Shown here: positions 35,925-48,000 of the stretch, piece after piece
Layout: every line of letters starts with the position of its first letter
Position numbering within the stretch: position 1 is the stretch's first letter
Source of the DNA: Polytrichum commune
Lineage: Eukaryota; Streptophyta; Polytrichopsida; Polytrichales; Polytrichaceae
Reading direction: 5' to 3'
NCBI GenBank assembly: GCA_950295325.1
Contig: OX485809.1
Span: 19,840,001 to 19,904,000 of the forward strand
DNA length: 64,000 nt
Made by a program: the position numbers and the translations under genes
The notes under the pieces: model-generated
Told to the model about the DNA's origin: nothing
What the model saw: the letters and a program-made list of their open reading frames with translations, nothing else
The model's database searches: none

Positions 35925-38900
35925 ATGGCTTCAAGTTTGGAACCTTCTCCCAATGGAGGACTGCATGTGATGATGGATGACTTGAAACTCACTGACCAAA
36001 CAACATTCCGGGCACAACAAGTGAACATCATTTTGGCATTGAGAGAGAGAGTTCAGAAACCTCCTATTGGTGACTTTAGAATGGAGGATTTAGTGTGGAC
36101 AAACCATGTCACTACTGGGAAAGGTTTACACAAAGGTTTAAAGTTGGCTGTGATTCTATGGGAAAGGTTGGACGATTTCATCTCTGGAGAGGAACATCAC
36201 CCTCTCTACCCGTACAGATTCAATCCCGAGGTCATTAGGCGAAACCTGCCTAACTCACTAAGATCACCTCGTGCACATAGTGCGGCACTTGTAGTAAGGT
36301 TCGATTTGTTGCTTTCAAACCTTCATTGTCTATGATTCTTTACTCTAATTTTTCTTCTGCACCGTTTTTTTTTATTACCATTCATTGATCCAACTATTTG
36401 CACATGTCTTTCATTGGCATTCATGCGTTATTCGTAAGGGGTTACATGCCCATCCATGTCATTCAGGGTTCATGACCCATCATTTGGTGTTTCCTTGTGT
36501 GAATCACAAACACCGATGCAATTTTGGTCCAGAGGACAAGTCTAATGTTGTGCCACATGACATGCAAGCCCTTCTCAGATCTACACAAAAACGAAGGAAA
36601 AAAAATGCACGATCAAAAGAAAAGAAAAAGGAAGAAGGTTGTACCTGAGTATGATTCATTCCCTGTGAACAAAGCAACTGCAGCCAAGGTTAAACGCATT
36701 GGCAAAACTGTTGTTGGTTGCTCCATTAAAAGGGGATGCCAAAGGTGTTTTGTTGCGAAAAAACCTTATCTTGATCCCTCCTTGTGCATGTTGGTTTATG
36801 AGAATACAATGCACCTCAATTCACGTGGTGAGCACTGCCATGGATCAATGGTTAGTGGATTCCGGTATGCGTTAGGTGCTGGCATCTCAGAGAGCATGAA
36901 GCACAAAATTGCTCAGATGCATGTTTTTGGGCTATCTCCTGCACAGATAATGCAACAACACACCAAGGAGGTAAGGGATTTGGCGCTTGCTAATGGCATT
37001 GTTACACGCGATACCTTCCTATTGCCATCAGATGTTAGGAACATTTGTAGTAAGCGTGCAGAGGAGCTATGGATGAAGGACCTTTCCGACCCAATCAGTG
37101 TCCGTATGTGGACGCTAGAACACCCTGACATCGTGTTCTTCTACCAAGAACACTCGTTGATTGACTTGAATTACTCCACTAAAAATGACGCGCCCTTCAC
37201 CCTTGGCATCCAAACCGAATGGCAATTGGAGATGATGGCAAAATTTGGTCACAACAGTGCACTCTCCATTGACGCAACTTTTGGGACTAGCCAAACATGG
37301 GTTTGACACATTTTGTGTTTGGGTTTTCATTACATGTTTGTTATTCAATGTCATGTCATGTCATTCCAGTTGTGAATATTTTCTTCCAACGAATGACTGA
37401 TTTTTTAGGTGAACTATTTGTTTGTGACAGTACCCATTATACACAGTTATAGTGTTTGACGATTGGAGGAACGGCATACCTGTTGCTTTTTTTGCAATTT
37501 CCCGTACGCGAGAGCATGACCTTATACCAGTCCTTCGATCGTTGCACAACATAGTTACAACACGCAGAGAGAATTGGTGTCCTTCGTCTATCATAGTGGA
37601 TAACGCACAAGCTGAAATCAATACATTAAGGTAACTTCGTGTTTTTTTCATATGTTGGTTATGCTTTTCTAGCACGTCCTTCATGCGTTTAGGTTCTTAT
37701 TGTTTCTTGCATGTGCAGGCTTGTGTGGCCAGACGCTAAGATCTTCCTATGTCTTTGGCATGTTCGGAAGGCTTGGGCAGAGAATGCTATAAAAAAAATC
37801 TCCACGGTCGGAGAACGTGCTACGGTTCTACAGATGGTTGGGGATATCATGTATGGAAAAGGGATTGACATTGACGATGACCCAGTTGATTGGGTTCTTC
37901 AGCAATTGGATAAGATCACCAACACGAGGCCACGATCAGCAGCATTCATGAAGTACATGAATGACACGTGGAGATCAAAGGCATCAACGTGGTGTATGGG
38001 AGCAAGGAGGATACCTCATGCTGGCCATAACACAAACGCTGTCATTGAGTCGTACCACTCGAACCTCAAAAACATCCTCAACTCTTCAAAATAGCGGTTC
38101 GTTGGAAGACGTATGGATTGGCTAATCTATCATCTTATTGGTGATGTGCTCACACATTATTGGTATGGAGTCCAATGCAAGGCTTTTGGATTTGTAAGGA
38201 ACAAGAAACACGAGGGCATTGTTTGTTCTGCGATAATACGTGCATCAACAATCCCTGATACAAATGTCATGATTTGCATGGAGGAAGACAAAGCATACGT
38301 TGGATCGGTGAATAATAGTCCTAAGGTGTGGACGATACACTCACCTGACTCTGAGTGGGCACAATGTGACTGTCCCATCGCACTCGAGGGCATGATGTGC
38401 AAGCATACGGTGAAGGTGTTTAAGATGCTCCATCCCAACATCTTGGACGGCATCATAGTTAGGGAGGCTGGCACTCTACATGGTGTTCAACGTGCAACTC
38501 CCATGGCCCAATGTTATTCCGCGCTCACACAGGTCCAGCGACACGATGAACATCACACACAGCCTGCCAGTGCAATAAACATCAATGAAGAACATGAAGT
38601 TGTGGATCTACAAGCTACAACCATCGGTTATATTGGTGGATATGACCATGCCACTTTCATAGAATCACAAGATTCAATTGAAATGGTCTCCCACAAATCA
38701 TTGTGCAATGTTTCCAACACTGTTGAACTCTTACAAGATGAGCCACTGGGCTCCCAAGTTGCGATGCAAACAATGATTTATAATGTATATACATCATTGG
38801 CAAGGAATGCAGAAACTTCCCCTGAACTTTATCCATACTTGCTCGCTGACTTGAAGCACATCCGAGGCAAGCAGACGGAGCTCATTGCACGTGGTGTAGC

Positions 38901-39015
38901 CCACTTGCATGCTACACCCACCACCTCATCATTCCCAGAAAGAGGCGGTGACAACTCTCTTAAGCGCCATCGGGACTTCATCGAGACACTTTACCCCAAC
39001 AAGAAGACAACCTAG
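35925..39015 (+). pseudogene. MULE transposase (MURA-like), split by a frameshift and a stop
   Basis: The likely exons are 35925-36293, 36439-37300, 37431-37630 and 37719-39015, with GT-AG junctions. Exon 2 carries a Cys/His-rich zinc-binding segment (GCSIKRGCQRC...GEHCHG, FLYWCH/WRKY-like). The DDE catalytic residues are visible as LSIDATFG, IIVDNAQAE and NAVIESYH. WPDAKIFLCLWHVRKAW is typical of the family. A C-terminal SWIM zinc finger reads CDCPIALEGMMCKH. The frame switches between about 36590 and 36640, near an A8 run, and an in-frame TAG lies at 38092-38094, between the catalytic Glu and SWIM regions. The catalytic triad itself looks intact. The protein would bind the terminal repeats and catalyse transposition in the nucleus. 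Confidence 0.88.
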
Positions 39016-39793
39016 ACTGAAGCATTTCTGTCATTTCTATGTGTATGTTCTTGTAGTATATCTTGTGTGAAAGGTCTATATTGAGTCCACCTATTTGTTC
39101 ATGTTACCAATATATGTTATTTTCAATCATATAGTCTTTCGACATGCATTGGACTTGTAATGGGCAGTGTGTATTTCATGTAGTTATTCTTGTATATCGC
39201 TTTCAAAAAATGCCTTTGTTGTTGTCATTATTTTTCTATATGAATAACAAACATTTGGTGCTACATTGAGGGTACATTGAAGTTGTTCAATGACTGATAA
39301 ATTCTTTGATTGATTAAAACTATATAGTTGATTAACTAAAGGTAGTACTGAATGACAAATGGGAGTAACTCATTAAATGTCTAAAAGAATTGGAATTAGC
39401 ATGATCACAATCATGAATAACTATATAATTGAATCTTTGAATGTCGTTATGACTGCCTGACAATATGTTATATTCACAATATGAGTATATGATTGACTAA
39501 CCATATTGAATGACTGAGTGATTTATCGACGTAGTCAATCATAGTGTCAATATCTACATTATTCAAGGTTAGCATGACTATCAAACTTGGACTGATTAAA
39601 GGCGTACTACAATGTATGATTGTATAGTTGAAAATCTTAATGACACAAAGATATCATTTCAACACGAATGAAAGACAAATGAAGACTGCATCACAACACA
39701 GTAAATGACATTGGAACAATACGTACTCTAAAAAATATTTACATATTACATTGTATTACAATCCAAATGGTTTTGTGATAAAGCTATGTTGCA
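39016..39793. other. Spacer between convergent MULE genes
   Basis: AT-rich DNA between the transposase stop and the end of the protease block. It presumably holds the two convergent 3' ends. No motif is identified. Confidence 0.5.
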
Positions 39794-42000
39794 TCATTTC
39801 TTGCTACGTTTTAGAGACCTATGGCTCCGTCGACTGGCGTATTGTCTTGTATTTGCATCAATGTCATTCTTATCGCGCATAACAACCCTCACAACCCAAT
39901 CCGAGCCCTTCCGCATTCCAGCATGAATAACATCAATCATAGCGTCGTTTATGATTGTACGCTGTCGGATAGCATCAGCCTTCTTGTATTCAAACACACA
40001 ACCCTGCAAAATGAAGGACACAATACATAAGTTATCGCACTCGCACGTATAAGGATACAAATGTCAATGAGGTGTTATTCTAAAGTTCTTCAATAATTAT
40101 TACGTAGTTCGGGTTATTCGATGCGAAGGGTCGCTACTAACCTCACGTAAGGTACGAGGTTTATGCCTCAATGCCTTTGTGAACTCCATTATATTCTTGA
40201 TAAGATAGTATCCACATGCCCATCCAAAGTTCAGCTGAGGTAAAATAGGTAATATCCAACAATCCGACGACAGTATCCTCTGCCACTTGAGCAACCTCTC
40301 TTCATAGCCTCTCCTCGCTGCCCACATTTTTACCAACTGTATGCGGATGGTGGTATCGGAGTGCAATCCAAAGCTTGACAAGGAATTCATGTGGAAAAAC
40401 ATGTGATCCCCTAAAATATAAACACTCCAGTGATTCCCGCAAGTATAAGGTACTATAAGGGTTGTCATGTCCAGCCCCGGCAACGCGGGATACTTTTTAT
40501 GCACAAACTTTATAAACACCTCGATATTCCCAGCCGGATGCAACTCAACAAAACTTTTTAAAATTTGTATAATGTACAAAAATATACATTGCAAGAATGA
40601 CATACAATAATACATGTTGATCTTACCATATTTCCATAGAGATATCATTGGCCGAATGCATTTCTAATTTTCTCCCCGATGATCCCGTCCTCCAACATCT
40701 TATACAAGTGTTGAATGCAAGATTGAGGGTCTTCAACGAGCTCCTTAGGCATCCATTGGACAGGCGTCTCGGTAATGAGAACGTATATAACACTTACTTT
40801 GATAAGCACGGACGAAGGATGAACATGATCAAGGTTCTCATCAGGAAACTTAAGCTTCGTTTTCCGCCACGCCCGTTCTTCAATCTCCTTATGGGTCAGA
40901 TTGCGTGTAGCTGGTGGCTGGATGACGTGTTTGGAAGATCGTGGATGTCTTACCACATGGAATGCCTCTTCATTAGATGTTGTCCCCAAACTAATACACT
41001 CCAACTCCTTGGAAATTAGTGGTTTAACTGTGGGAGTAGGGACATCGGAGGCTTCTCTTGGCAATTGTGTTTTAAACACGTCCTCGAAGCTTGCATCCAT
41101 GGGGTCTTCGCTGTGGCTATGTCCTTCAGAGTCATGTTCGTGTTCATGCTCTTCAAACTTCACACGTTGAACAATACCCTTCACCCGCCGCTTTGGTTTG
41201 CTATTGGATGGTGAGTTTGAAGGTTTCGGGAATGCCTTCACAGCCAGATTGCGGTGTTTCAGAGTGGGGAAGTTCAATGTCTCATGTCGCTTTTCTTTTG
41301 ACGGGTGCAGGCGGCTTGCAAACTATGCTAGACTAATAAACCTTCTCATATTTCTTGGCAATCATGTGAAGCTCTCCGTGGTTGCTTTTCTCCCACGTTG
41401 GGTACATCTTTAACGCTATAGACCCCTTGTATACCTTACACGGGTTAAACATCTTATGATAGGATGTCATGTTCTTCGATAAGTGTATTTCTTTGCAATG
41501 TTTGCAAGAGAATGGATGCCTGCCATTATCCAACCTTGTGGTAACCATTCTAGACTCCCAATAAGCTTCAACTGTGAGCGCTTCGTACTCTACTTCCAAA
41601 AAGAGTGCAACATAAGATTTTCTGTTGTGTGTCATAGTGCATCTATAGAGGCGTTGTCCTACGAACAACTATCACAACAACAAAACTATATGAGAAGACA
41701 ATATATCATAAAATATTTCAGCTACATTCAAACCCTCTTCAGCTGGACTGCCTTCGTATGCCATAAATCTGTCACTAAAGTTCTCACCCCTTCCTGCAAA
41801 CCAACGGTGCCTCTAACGACCATGTCCACAAACTTGGTATGCCCGAGGAGCTTGATCATTGGAGGATCCTCTACGACGTGCAAGCCGAGATCCAAAGCCT
41901 CTTGGACAAGCGTGGCAGTTATCCATGGCACTTGTGCTCCAACTACTGGCGCCATGTCATGCAGAATTCTGCATGACATCACCGAAATCACAACTGTCAA
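39794..42000 (-). pseudogene. Ulp1-like (C48) cysteine protease gene of the MULE, frameshifted
   Basis: Several exon-like blocks run on the minus strand: 41728-42000, 41333-41668, 40645-41330, 40100-40648 and 39794-40020. The C48 peptidase core lies in the 40100-40648 block. It has catalytic His in GNHWSVYIL, Gln in PQLNFGW and Cys in GWACGYYL. The usual catalytic Asp position reads Asn (HMNSL). A Cys/His cluster (FSCKHCKEIHLSKNMTSYHKM) in the 41333-41668 block resembles a BED-type DNA-binding finger. The first half is rich in Lys, Glu and His. Blocks 40645-41330 and 40100-40648 overlap in different frames near 40648, so a small indel is likely. Such genes are known passengers of Kaonashi-type MULEs, but their role in transposition is unclear. 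Confidence 0.78.
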
Positions 42001-44453
42001 TAATATTAGAATATTGTCACCTCAACTATCTTGTGATGTCTCTTACAATTAAATGTCCAGTGTTCAAGTTGAGTATGTGTTGCCTCGATCGCAGTAAGAG
42101 TCTTATGATATACTCACTCAGGAAGGTACATAATCGAATTGGAGGCCGAATTACTGAGAGTGATGGTGAACTTCTAAGAAAATTTGAAGAGAGAGAAGTA
42201 CTCACTACAAGTTACCTATGTGTCGAGTCTTGTGGGAAATTTGGGAAGTGTCTTGGAGTGAGATTTTTGCCTGCGATGAAAAGAGGTCACCTGCTGCTCT
42301 GCACACACTTGATTGGAACCGCAATCGCGATGGATGCAAATTTTTACGTACCACCTCGTTGTGAAAAACATACACACCACATTGAACTACATATCAGTAT
42401 AAACGTCACCAAGAAACAAGCGCTCGCCTTTCTGATGGACATTGCAACTGATGGCGAAGAAGAGAAAAATGCTAAAATGACAATTAGTTAAGTTCGGAAT
42501 GAGACCTGAACATAAGGTGTGATGAGAACAGTATAAACAAATGTGGATTATTGAACCAAGAACTCCTTATGTAAGCTTGTTTTCCAGAGCTTGGTTTTCC
42601 TAGTTTTTTCCTTGTGTCATGTGAGGTTCATAGTTGACATAAAGTAACAATCACGCACCTTGCAATAGTAACTCTGTGGGTACATAGGAAGTCTTATGTA
42701 GTCAAACTTCTGGTTTTGTGTTATTAAGAGAGCTGACTACGAAGGACTCAGGTAAGAGACAAACACTCATAGTTTTCAGGTCAAATTCAGTTGGACATAT
42801 TAATGAAGGGGGAAGTCACCACTTCATAACACACACTTGGCTTTCCCTAGCCTGAACTTGTAGAGAAGATATTATTTCATATTCGTCTTATATTATTGAG
42901 TTTTTACCCCTAAGATTTTGAAAACTGGTTACATATTGTGCCATTTCAATCAATTGACTTTTAACTAAGGTATGTGGATGTCATTTGGTAATTTTCTTAA
43001 TCAGACATCTATATTTGAATTGTGGGTGTTCGGTGTGGATCGAAGACAATACACCATAGTAAAGACACATGTTTGAAAGAACACACATCTCCGAATTTTA
43101 TTTTATTAACTGCTATACACTCAACATTCAACAGGATTGGGGGGACCTACCTATTCAAATCAGAAATCAATACACATGCACTTCCAACACGTTCACGTAT
43201 TTTAGAGTCAATAAAATTTTGACCATTCATGAATCCATGTAATTCTGTCGAATCACATCCAAATTTCTCAGTGTGTCAACTGAGAACAACAAAAAAATCA
43301 ATTGGGGCAAGGACTTCTTGATGACCCCCTTTGCAAGCATGGGAAAATTTCAATAATCAGTCAAATTATCTCCGAAGCATGCAGGGAACAAGGCAAACAA
43401 CACATGCTAGTTGTGCAATAAATCCTTTCAGGGTTAACATTCGTCATTACATACAAAACTTTGATGTGACATTTATTCATCTATACACTCAAAACAAAAG
43501 GCACTCTATACAACAAGGAAAACTACATCCACATCCTTGACTTTGACACACATATATAAAACATTAATGAATGTTTGTTAACTGGTGAATGAGATGATGA
43601 ACCTGTACAAGGCACAATATTCACTTCACGAGCATTGACGTTGATTTCCTTGTTTCTAGCATATATACTACTCCAGGAGCTCCACAGACTCCTCTTACTC
43701 AACAGCAAGTAAGATCTTGCCAAAATGAGTGATCTTGTCCGCAATCCTGCCACTGTTACACCACAAAATCTCTCAAGAGTAAGTTTTGCAGTGTGCACAA
43801 CACTTTTGTAGTATCACAACAAGTCTGACAAAAAGCTTTACCCTTAGTAATCGAAGCATACATGATCATAGCAGCAAAAATAGTACTCGCAAACATAAAG
43901 AAGCAGGCGTCCGATAGGAGCGAAAGACTCATTTTTTCAATTATTCATAGACCACAGGGCTCATTTGAACTGTGCAATGCATTACCGGCCTGCTTCACAA
44001 AAAAACTCCCACAAGTGCATCTTGAAAGGATGCAAAGACTCATCAAATGAACCTTCTTCATCACAGATCAAAGCCCTAATGACTCAATGGCCTCAATACA
44101 TGATTTGTCTGCTACTGTAATATAACTGCAAAGCGAAAACATCAAGAACGTAAGAGTGGAAGCAGGTAGCGATTGCGATGCCCAGGTAGCGATTGTGATT
44201 GCGGTCATCAACCAGCATATATACTACTCCAGGAGCTCCACAGACTCCTCTTACTCAACAACAAGTAAGATCTTGCCAAAATGAGTGCATGCTTCAAGAT
44301 TCTCACGAGCTTTACATGTTTGTCCAAGTAGAAAGATTGTGTCTATTACAACCCCAACAGTACCTACTTCGATCTATGGCCAAACAGTCTTCAAAACTTC
44401 TAGCACAATTTGTCCCTTCTTTTCAGTCAATCTTGTCCGCAATCCTGCCCCTG
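42001..44453. other. MULE cargo region with duplicated segments
   Basis: No gene is recognised. Three short segments are duplicated. Segment A is 43657-43796, with partner 44213-44453 continuing at 46093-46140. Segment B is 44028-44100, with partner 46387-46443. Segment C is 44155-44214, with partner 46190-46243. The second A copy carries about 140 bp (near 44288-44430) absent from the first. A plus-strand frame at 44199-44489 and an ATTAGGGTTTCGATTTGTGATG-like leader on the minus strand near 46400 look host-derived, but no donor gene is identified. Confidence 0.5.
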
Positions 44454-46089
44454 TATGAGCCCAAATTGTGTGCTCATATGTGTCCTTAGGCATAGAAGTT
44501 AGTAGAATTGGGAGCTGAGATTTTTTATGGATTGTTAAAAACATAAAAAAAGTGCAAGCTTCAAGCTTGGATTAGAATTAAGTTTAAGTGTGTGTTGTAG
44601 TGTGTAGTTTTGGTTGATGCCTTGGAATTGTTGACAAAGGCCTAGTGATGAGGGGGAGAGCTTAGTGTGGAGTCAAGGGGGTTGGGCTTATTAGCCGATT
44701 AAGGCTCAGTTGGTGTTCTGATTAGGGGGGATATACTGTAACCTAGGATTTTCCGGGCTAAGGGACTGGGGCCGTTAGGAGCTAGATGAGCGGCCGGATA
44801 CTCTCTCTCTCTGTGTATGTGGAAAAAACCAGGAGTGACGCCGCAGCAATGCGGAGAGGCTGCAAAAGCATGGGCAACATAGAGAAGATTCAGGGTACGA
44901 GGGTGAAGTTGCAGCTTGAGTAGGGAATCTGCCCTTGTGGGCTGGAGTTGTGTAGGAGCGTCAGTTGATGGGAGAGAGAAGGAGACATAAACAGGGGAGG
45001 GCGAGATGCTGAGGAAGCTCGAAGCACGGAATCAATTGGCAGGAAAGGGAGTTAGTCAGTAAGAGAATTTTGGGCCCTTATCGAAGTCTGGATGGGTATT
45101 GCACAAAAGCAGAACAAAGGAGGTGAGTGTGTGGGTAAATTCGGCGCACTGAAGGAGGTAGCTGCCAATCTGCCGAAGGCCAGTGGGATTCGAGAAATTA
45201 ACGAGGGCTCAGGAGCTACGGGGAAGGAGATTTACTGCAGGGATGCATTGCTCAGTGCATGTGGATAATTCCAGCGTTTCACTCAGATCGCCGAATTTTG
45301 ATAGCCTCTCACTGAAGGTGAAGGAAATCATCATTGTTGGAGTGGGGGGTAAGGATCTGCCTAAGGTGATCAATGGCGGCTGAGGTTTACGCGAATTGAT
45401 CAGAGTGCAGCTAGTAGTTGAGGCCAGGCAGTAATCATCTGAGCTCTTGAAGCTCGGCAGAGGCTGGAAGGCTCATTGGTCGACTACCAGGGTGGCCAGA
45501 GAGCTGCGAGCATGGCGAGAGAAGTAAACACGCAGTCTGCCTAAACTGGACCGAAGGCAGCTCAGCTAGAGGGGTCAGGTGGCCACCGAGGTCAATCTGA
45601 CGGGCGGCGAGGGCATGTGACGGGTTGGTGACGGGCACCCCGAGTCTGGGAACAGCGTAGATTTCCAGAGTCTACACCGAGACTGAAGGCCTGCTATTCT
45701 CCCGGGTTATGGGTTAGATTAGTGCATTAGTGGGGGTGTGGGCAAGGCCATTAATCATATGTTATTTGAGTGGGTTAAGGGTTGTGGTAGACAAGGGGAG
45801 TAAAATTTAGACCTTAGGATGAATAGTGTAGTTGGTTAGGAAGAGGATTAAACAGTTGGACAAGTGATGGGGTGTTAGAAGGTTGTGTGTGTTGGATGGG
45901 CACAAGGTGTGCCAGTATTCTTAAATACCGATTACCTTGTGGCCCATAATAAAGAGTGGATTTGTTTTAATTGTGTGATCACTGTACCCTAAAGGGGGTT
46001 AATGAATTGAGAAGGGAGGGAAAGGCATGTGAGCTCTAAATCTTCACCTGGACTAGGATGCAATCAAGGGTGGGGGTTTAGGGCTGACA
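44454..46089. mobile_element. Solo LTR nested in the MULE cargo
   Basis: The 1.64-kb insert is defined by comparison. The first copy of segment A reads CCTGCCACTGTTAC, whereas the second is split between CCCTG (44449-44453) and CCTTG (46090-46094). That fits a 5-bp target duplication with one mutation. The ends TATGAGCCC and GGGCTGACA are imperfect inverted repeats, consistent with an original TG...CA. An AATAAA lies at 45948. Base composition is G-rich compared with the surroundings. No internal coding region remains, as expected after LTR-LTR recombination. No sister LTR is in the window. Confidence 0.65.
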
Positions 46090-46140
46090 CCTTGTTACGC
46101 CACAAAATCCCTCAAGAGTAAGTGTTGCACTGTGCACATC

Positions 46141-47038
46141 AATAGCTTCATTACTAGCATCCTGGAGGTCGATATCACCAAGCTAAATTGGTGGAAGCTT
46201 CTTCCTGCCCAGGTAGCAATTGCGATTGCAGTCATCAACCACATTGGTCCTCATTCACCTTGAGACTGTAACCAAGAAACTACGGATTTGAATATGCCAA
46301 AAGAAAGTGTAGCCAGCGATTCTAACCTTGAGTGTCGGAAGCATCAACTGCATCCGGACGCATTAACCACCATTCGGGATTAGACAAGGAACCTTCTTCA
46401 TCACAAATCGAAACCCTAATGACTCAATGACCTCAATACATACAAAACCTTCAGAACCTCTTGGACGAGATCTGAACCCTGTCTTGGTTGAGGAAGAAAC
46501 ACCCCGTGAAACACCGACTACAGACGTCCTCGGAAGGAAGAGAAAGCGAATGTTTACTTGGATGGAGGTGTTGTGTGCGGCAATATGGCGAAGGCCTTCA
46601 ATGGAAAGTCTTTGCTTTCATCTCTCCTAACATCTAATACAATAAACCTCTCCTCCCTCCTACAACAATCATTCTCAGCTCCTAAACCCTCAACAAATGA
46701 AGACAATAATGAAAAAGATTTGTCCTGCTCAAACTCTTAACACGTGTAGATCCGATTTCTCATGCAATCTCTCTCATAGTATCGAATCCATCACATAACA
46801 TGTCCAATCTCTCAACAATCACTCTCAAATTATTGACCATAAACAAATCATCACAATAATGAGAAAGATCGCACTTGAGAAAGAAATACAATAATGAGAG
46901 ACGGCCATGAATGACACCAACCCTAAACCCTAGGATGACTCACACTCTCGAATGACGCGGCCCATGTGATCCACACAATGGAGTGTGCTTCCGTAATTCA
47001 TTCTTTTTCATCCATCAGTGACTGGCACAGCAGGTTAC
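46141..47038. other. Right part of the MULE cargo
   Basis: It contains the second copies of segments C and B (46190-46443), then a weakly coding-looking stretch to about 46740 (plus-strand frame with GRKRKRMFTWMEVLC). No function can be assigned. Confidence 0.4.
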
Positions 47039-47118
47039 CGGCGTGGGGGGGCGGGCAGCCTTGTTTTTTTCTCTGACATGCCCCCTAAAAATTCGTTGGG
47101 GGTACTTTAGCGTCCCCC
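47039..47118. repeat. Right terminal inverted repeat of the MULE
   Basis: 80 bp, the reverse complement of the left terminus. It is followed by the target duplication ATAAGATAG at 47119-47127. Confidence 0.93.
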
Positions 47119-47229
47119 ATAAGATAGCCTAGGAATAGCGAGGATAAATGAAAGATACCGGGAAGACTAACCTAGACCCAAGAATAGTCAAGAAAAAACA
47201 AAAAGCTAAAAATGCATGATTGAATTGAA

Positions 47230-48000
47230 ATGGAACTGGATGCAACAGCAAGACCCAACAATCTAAATGGCGATTGGGAGCCGAAGGCGCGAGAGTGGCG
47301 TGCCATGTATAGCCAACACGGGCGGGCAATGCGTTGGACGATTAAACTCGTTCAAGGTGAAATAAATGAGGATAGTACTATCATAGCCGAATTCAAATTC
47401 AAAATGGCTATAATGTTGAGGGGCAACAAAACGATAAAGAACCTAAGCTATAAATCAGCTGCAATGGTGAAGAATTCTGAACCGAACACACGGAAAAAAA
47501 TTAAGGGCATATCAAAGGCTATCTTTGAATATGGGGGCCAAACAACTCGCTAAAGCGGAGCGGGAATTGAGTGCCACTAAAGAAGAACAAATTGATGTTG
47601 TTAAAAAATGTAGACTGAACCTGATCGTAACATAAATTTTTGGGACAGTATGTATTGGCCAGTGACGCCGATGTGGGCCGTCCATGACGCTGAAATACAA
47701 ACATAAAATCGCCCTGCAACAAGGCTAAGAGTCGAGAACAACGCCGCATTTAACCAAAGATACATCAATTCCGTACATAAGTTTCACAAGTGGACTTATG
47801 AAAGGGACACTAGCCGCCCGAAGATTGAAACCACAACAGTCGAACTATACGAGCTCGCCCGCCCCAACTTTAAAGTTGAAGTGATCAATGCGCACAAATT
47901 GACGAATTCCTGCAAGGCAAAAAATACCTTCTCAACTTGTGGTAGAACATGGTCGCGCCGGGAACCCCGTTCTTAATCAAAGTTGAAGATGAAGATAAAA
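47230..48000 (+). pseudogene. Decayed unidentified coding region
   Basis: A plus-strand frame at 47230-47553 is rich in Lys, Glu and Ile. It continues in another frame from about 47530 (AKQLAKAERELSATKEEQID), and a third piece at 47641-47950 reads WDSMYWPVTPMW and later YINSVHKFHKWTYERD. Stops and frame changes separate the pieces. I recognise no family. It lies directly outside the right end of the MULE, so it belongs to the pre-insertion sequence. Confidence 0.45.

Larger units (their letters stand above)
35358..47118. mobile_element. Mutator-like element (MULE) with Ulp1-like protease, 11.76 kb
   Basis: The left terminus GGGGGACGCTAAAGTACCCC (35358-35436) and right terminus (47039-47118) are inverted repeats of about 80 bp. 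They differ at two bases plus one length change in a C run. ATAAGATAG at 35349-35357 is repeated exactly at 47119-47127, the 9-bp duplication expected of Mutator transposition. Inside are a plus-strand transposase (35925-39015), a minus-strand Ulp1-like protease block (39794-42000), duplicated cargo (43.6-46.5 kb) and a nested solo LTR. MULEs carrying Ulp1-type proteases (Kaonashi-like) are known in plants. The coding lesions make this copy non-autonomous now. Confidence 0.93.
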
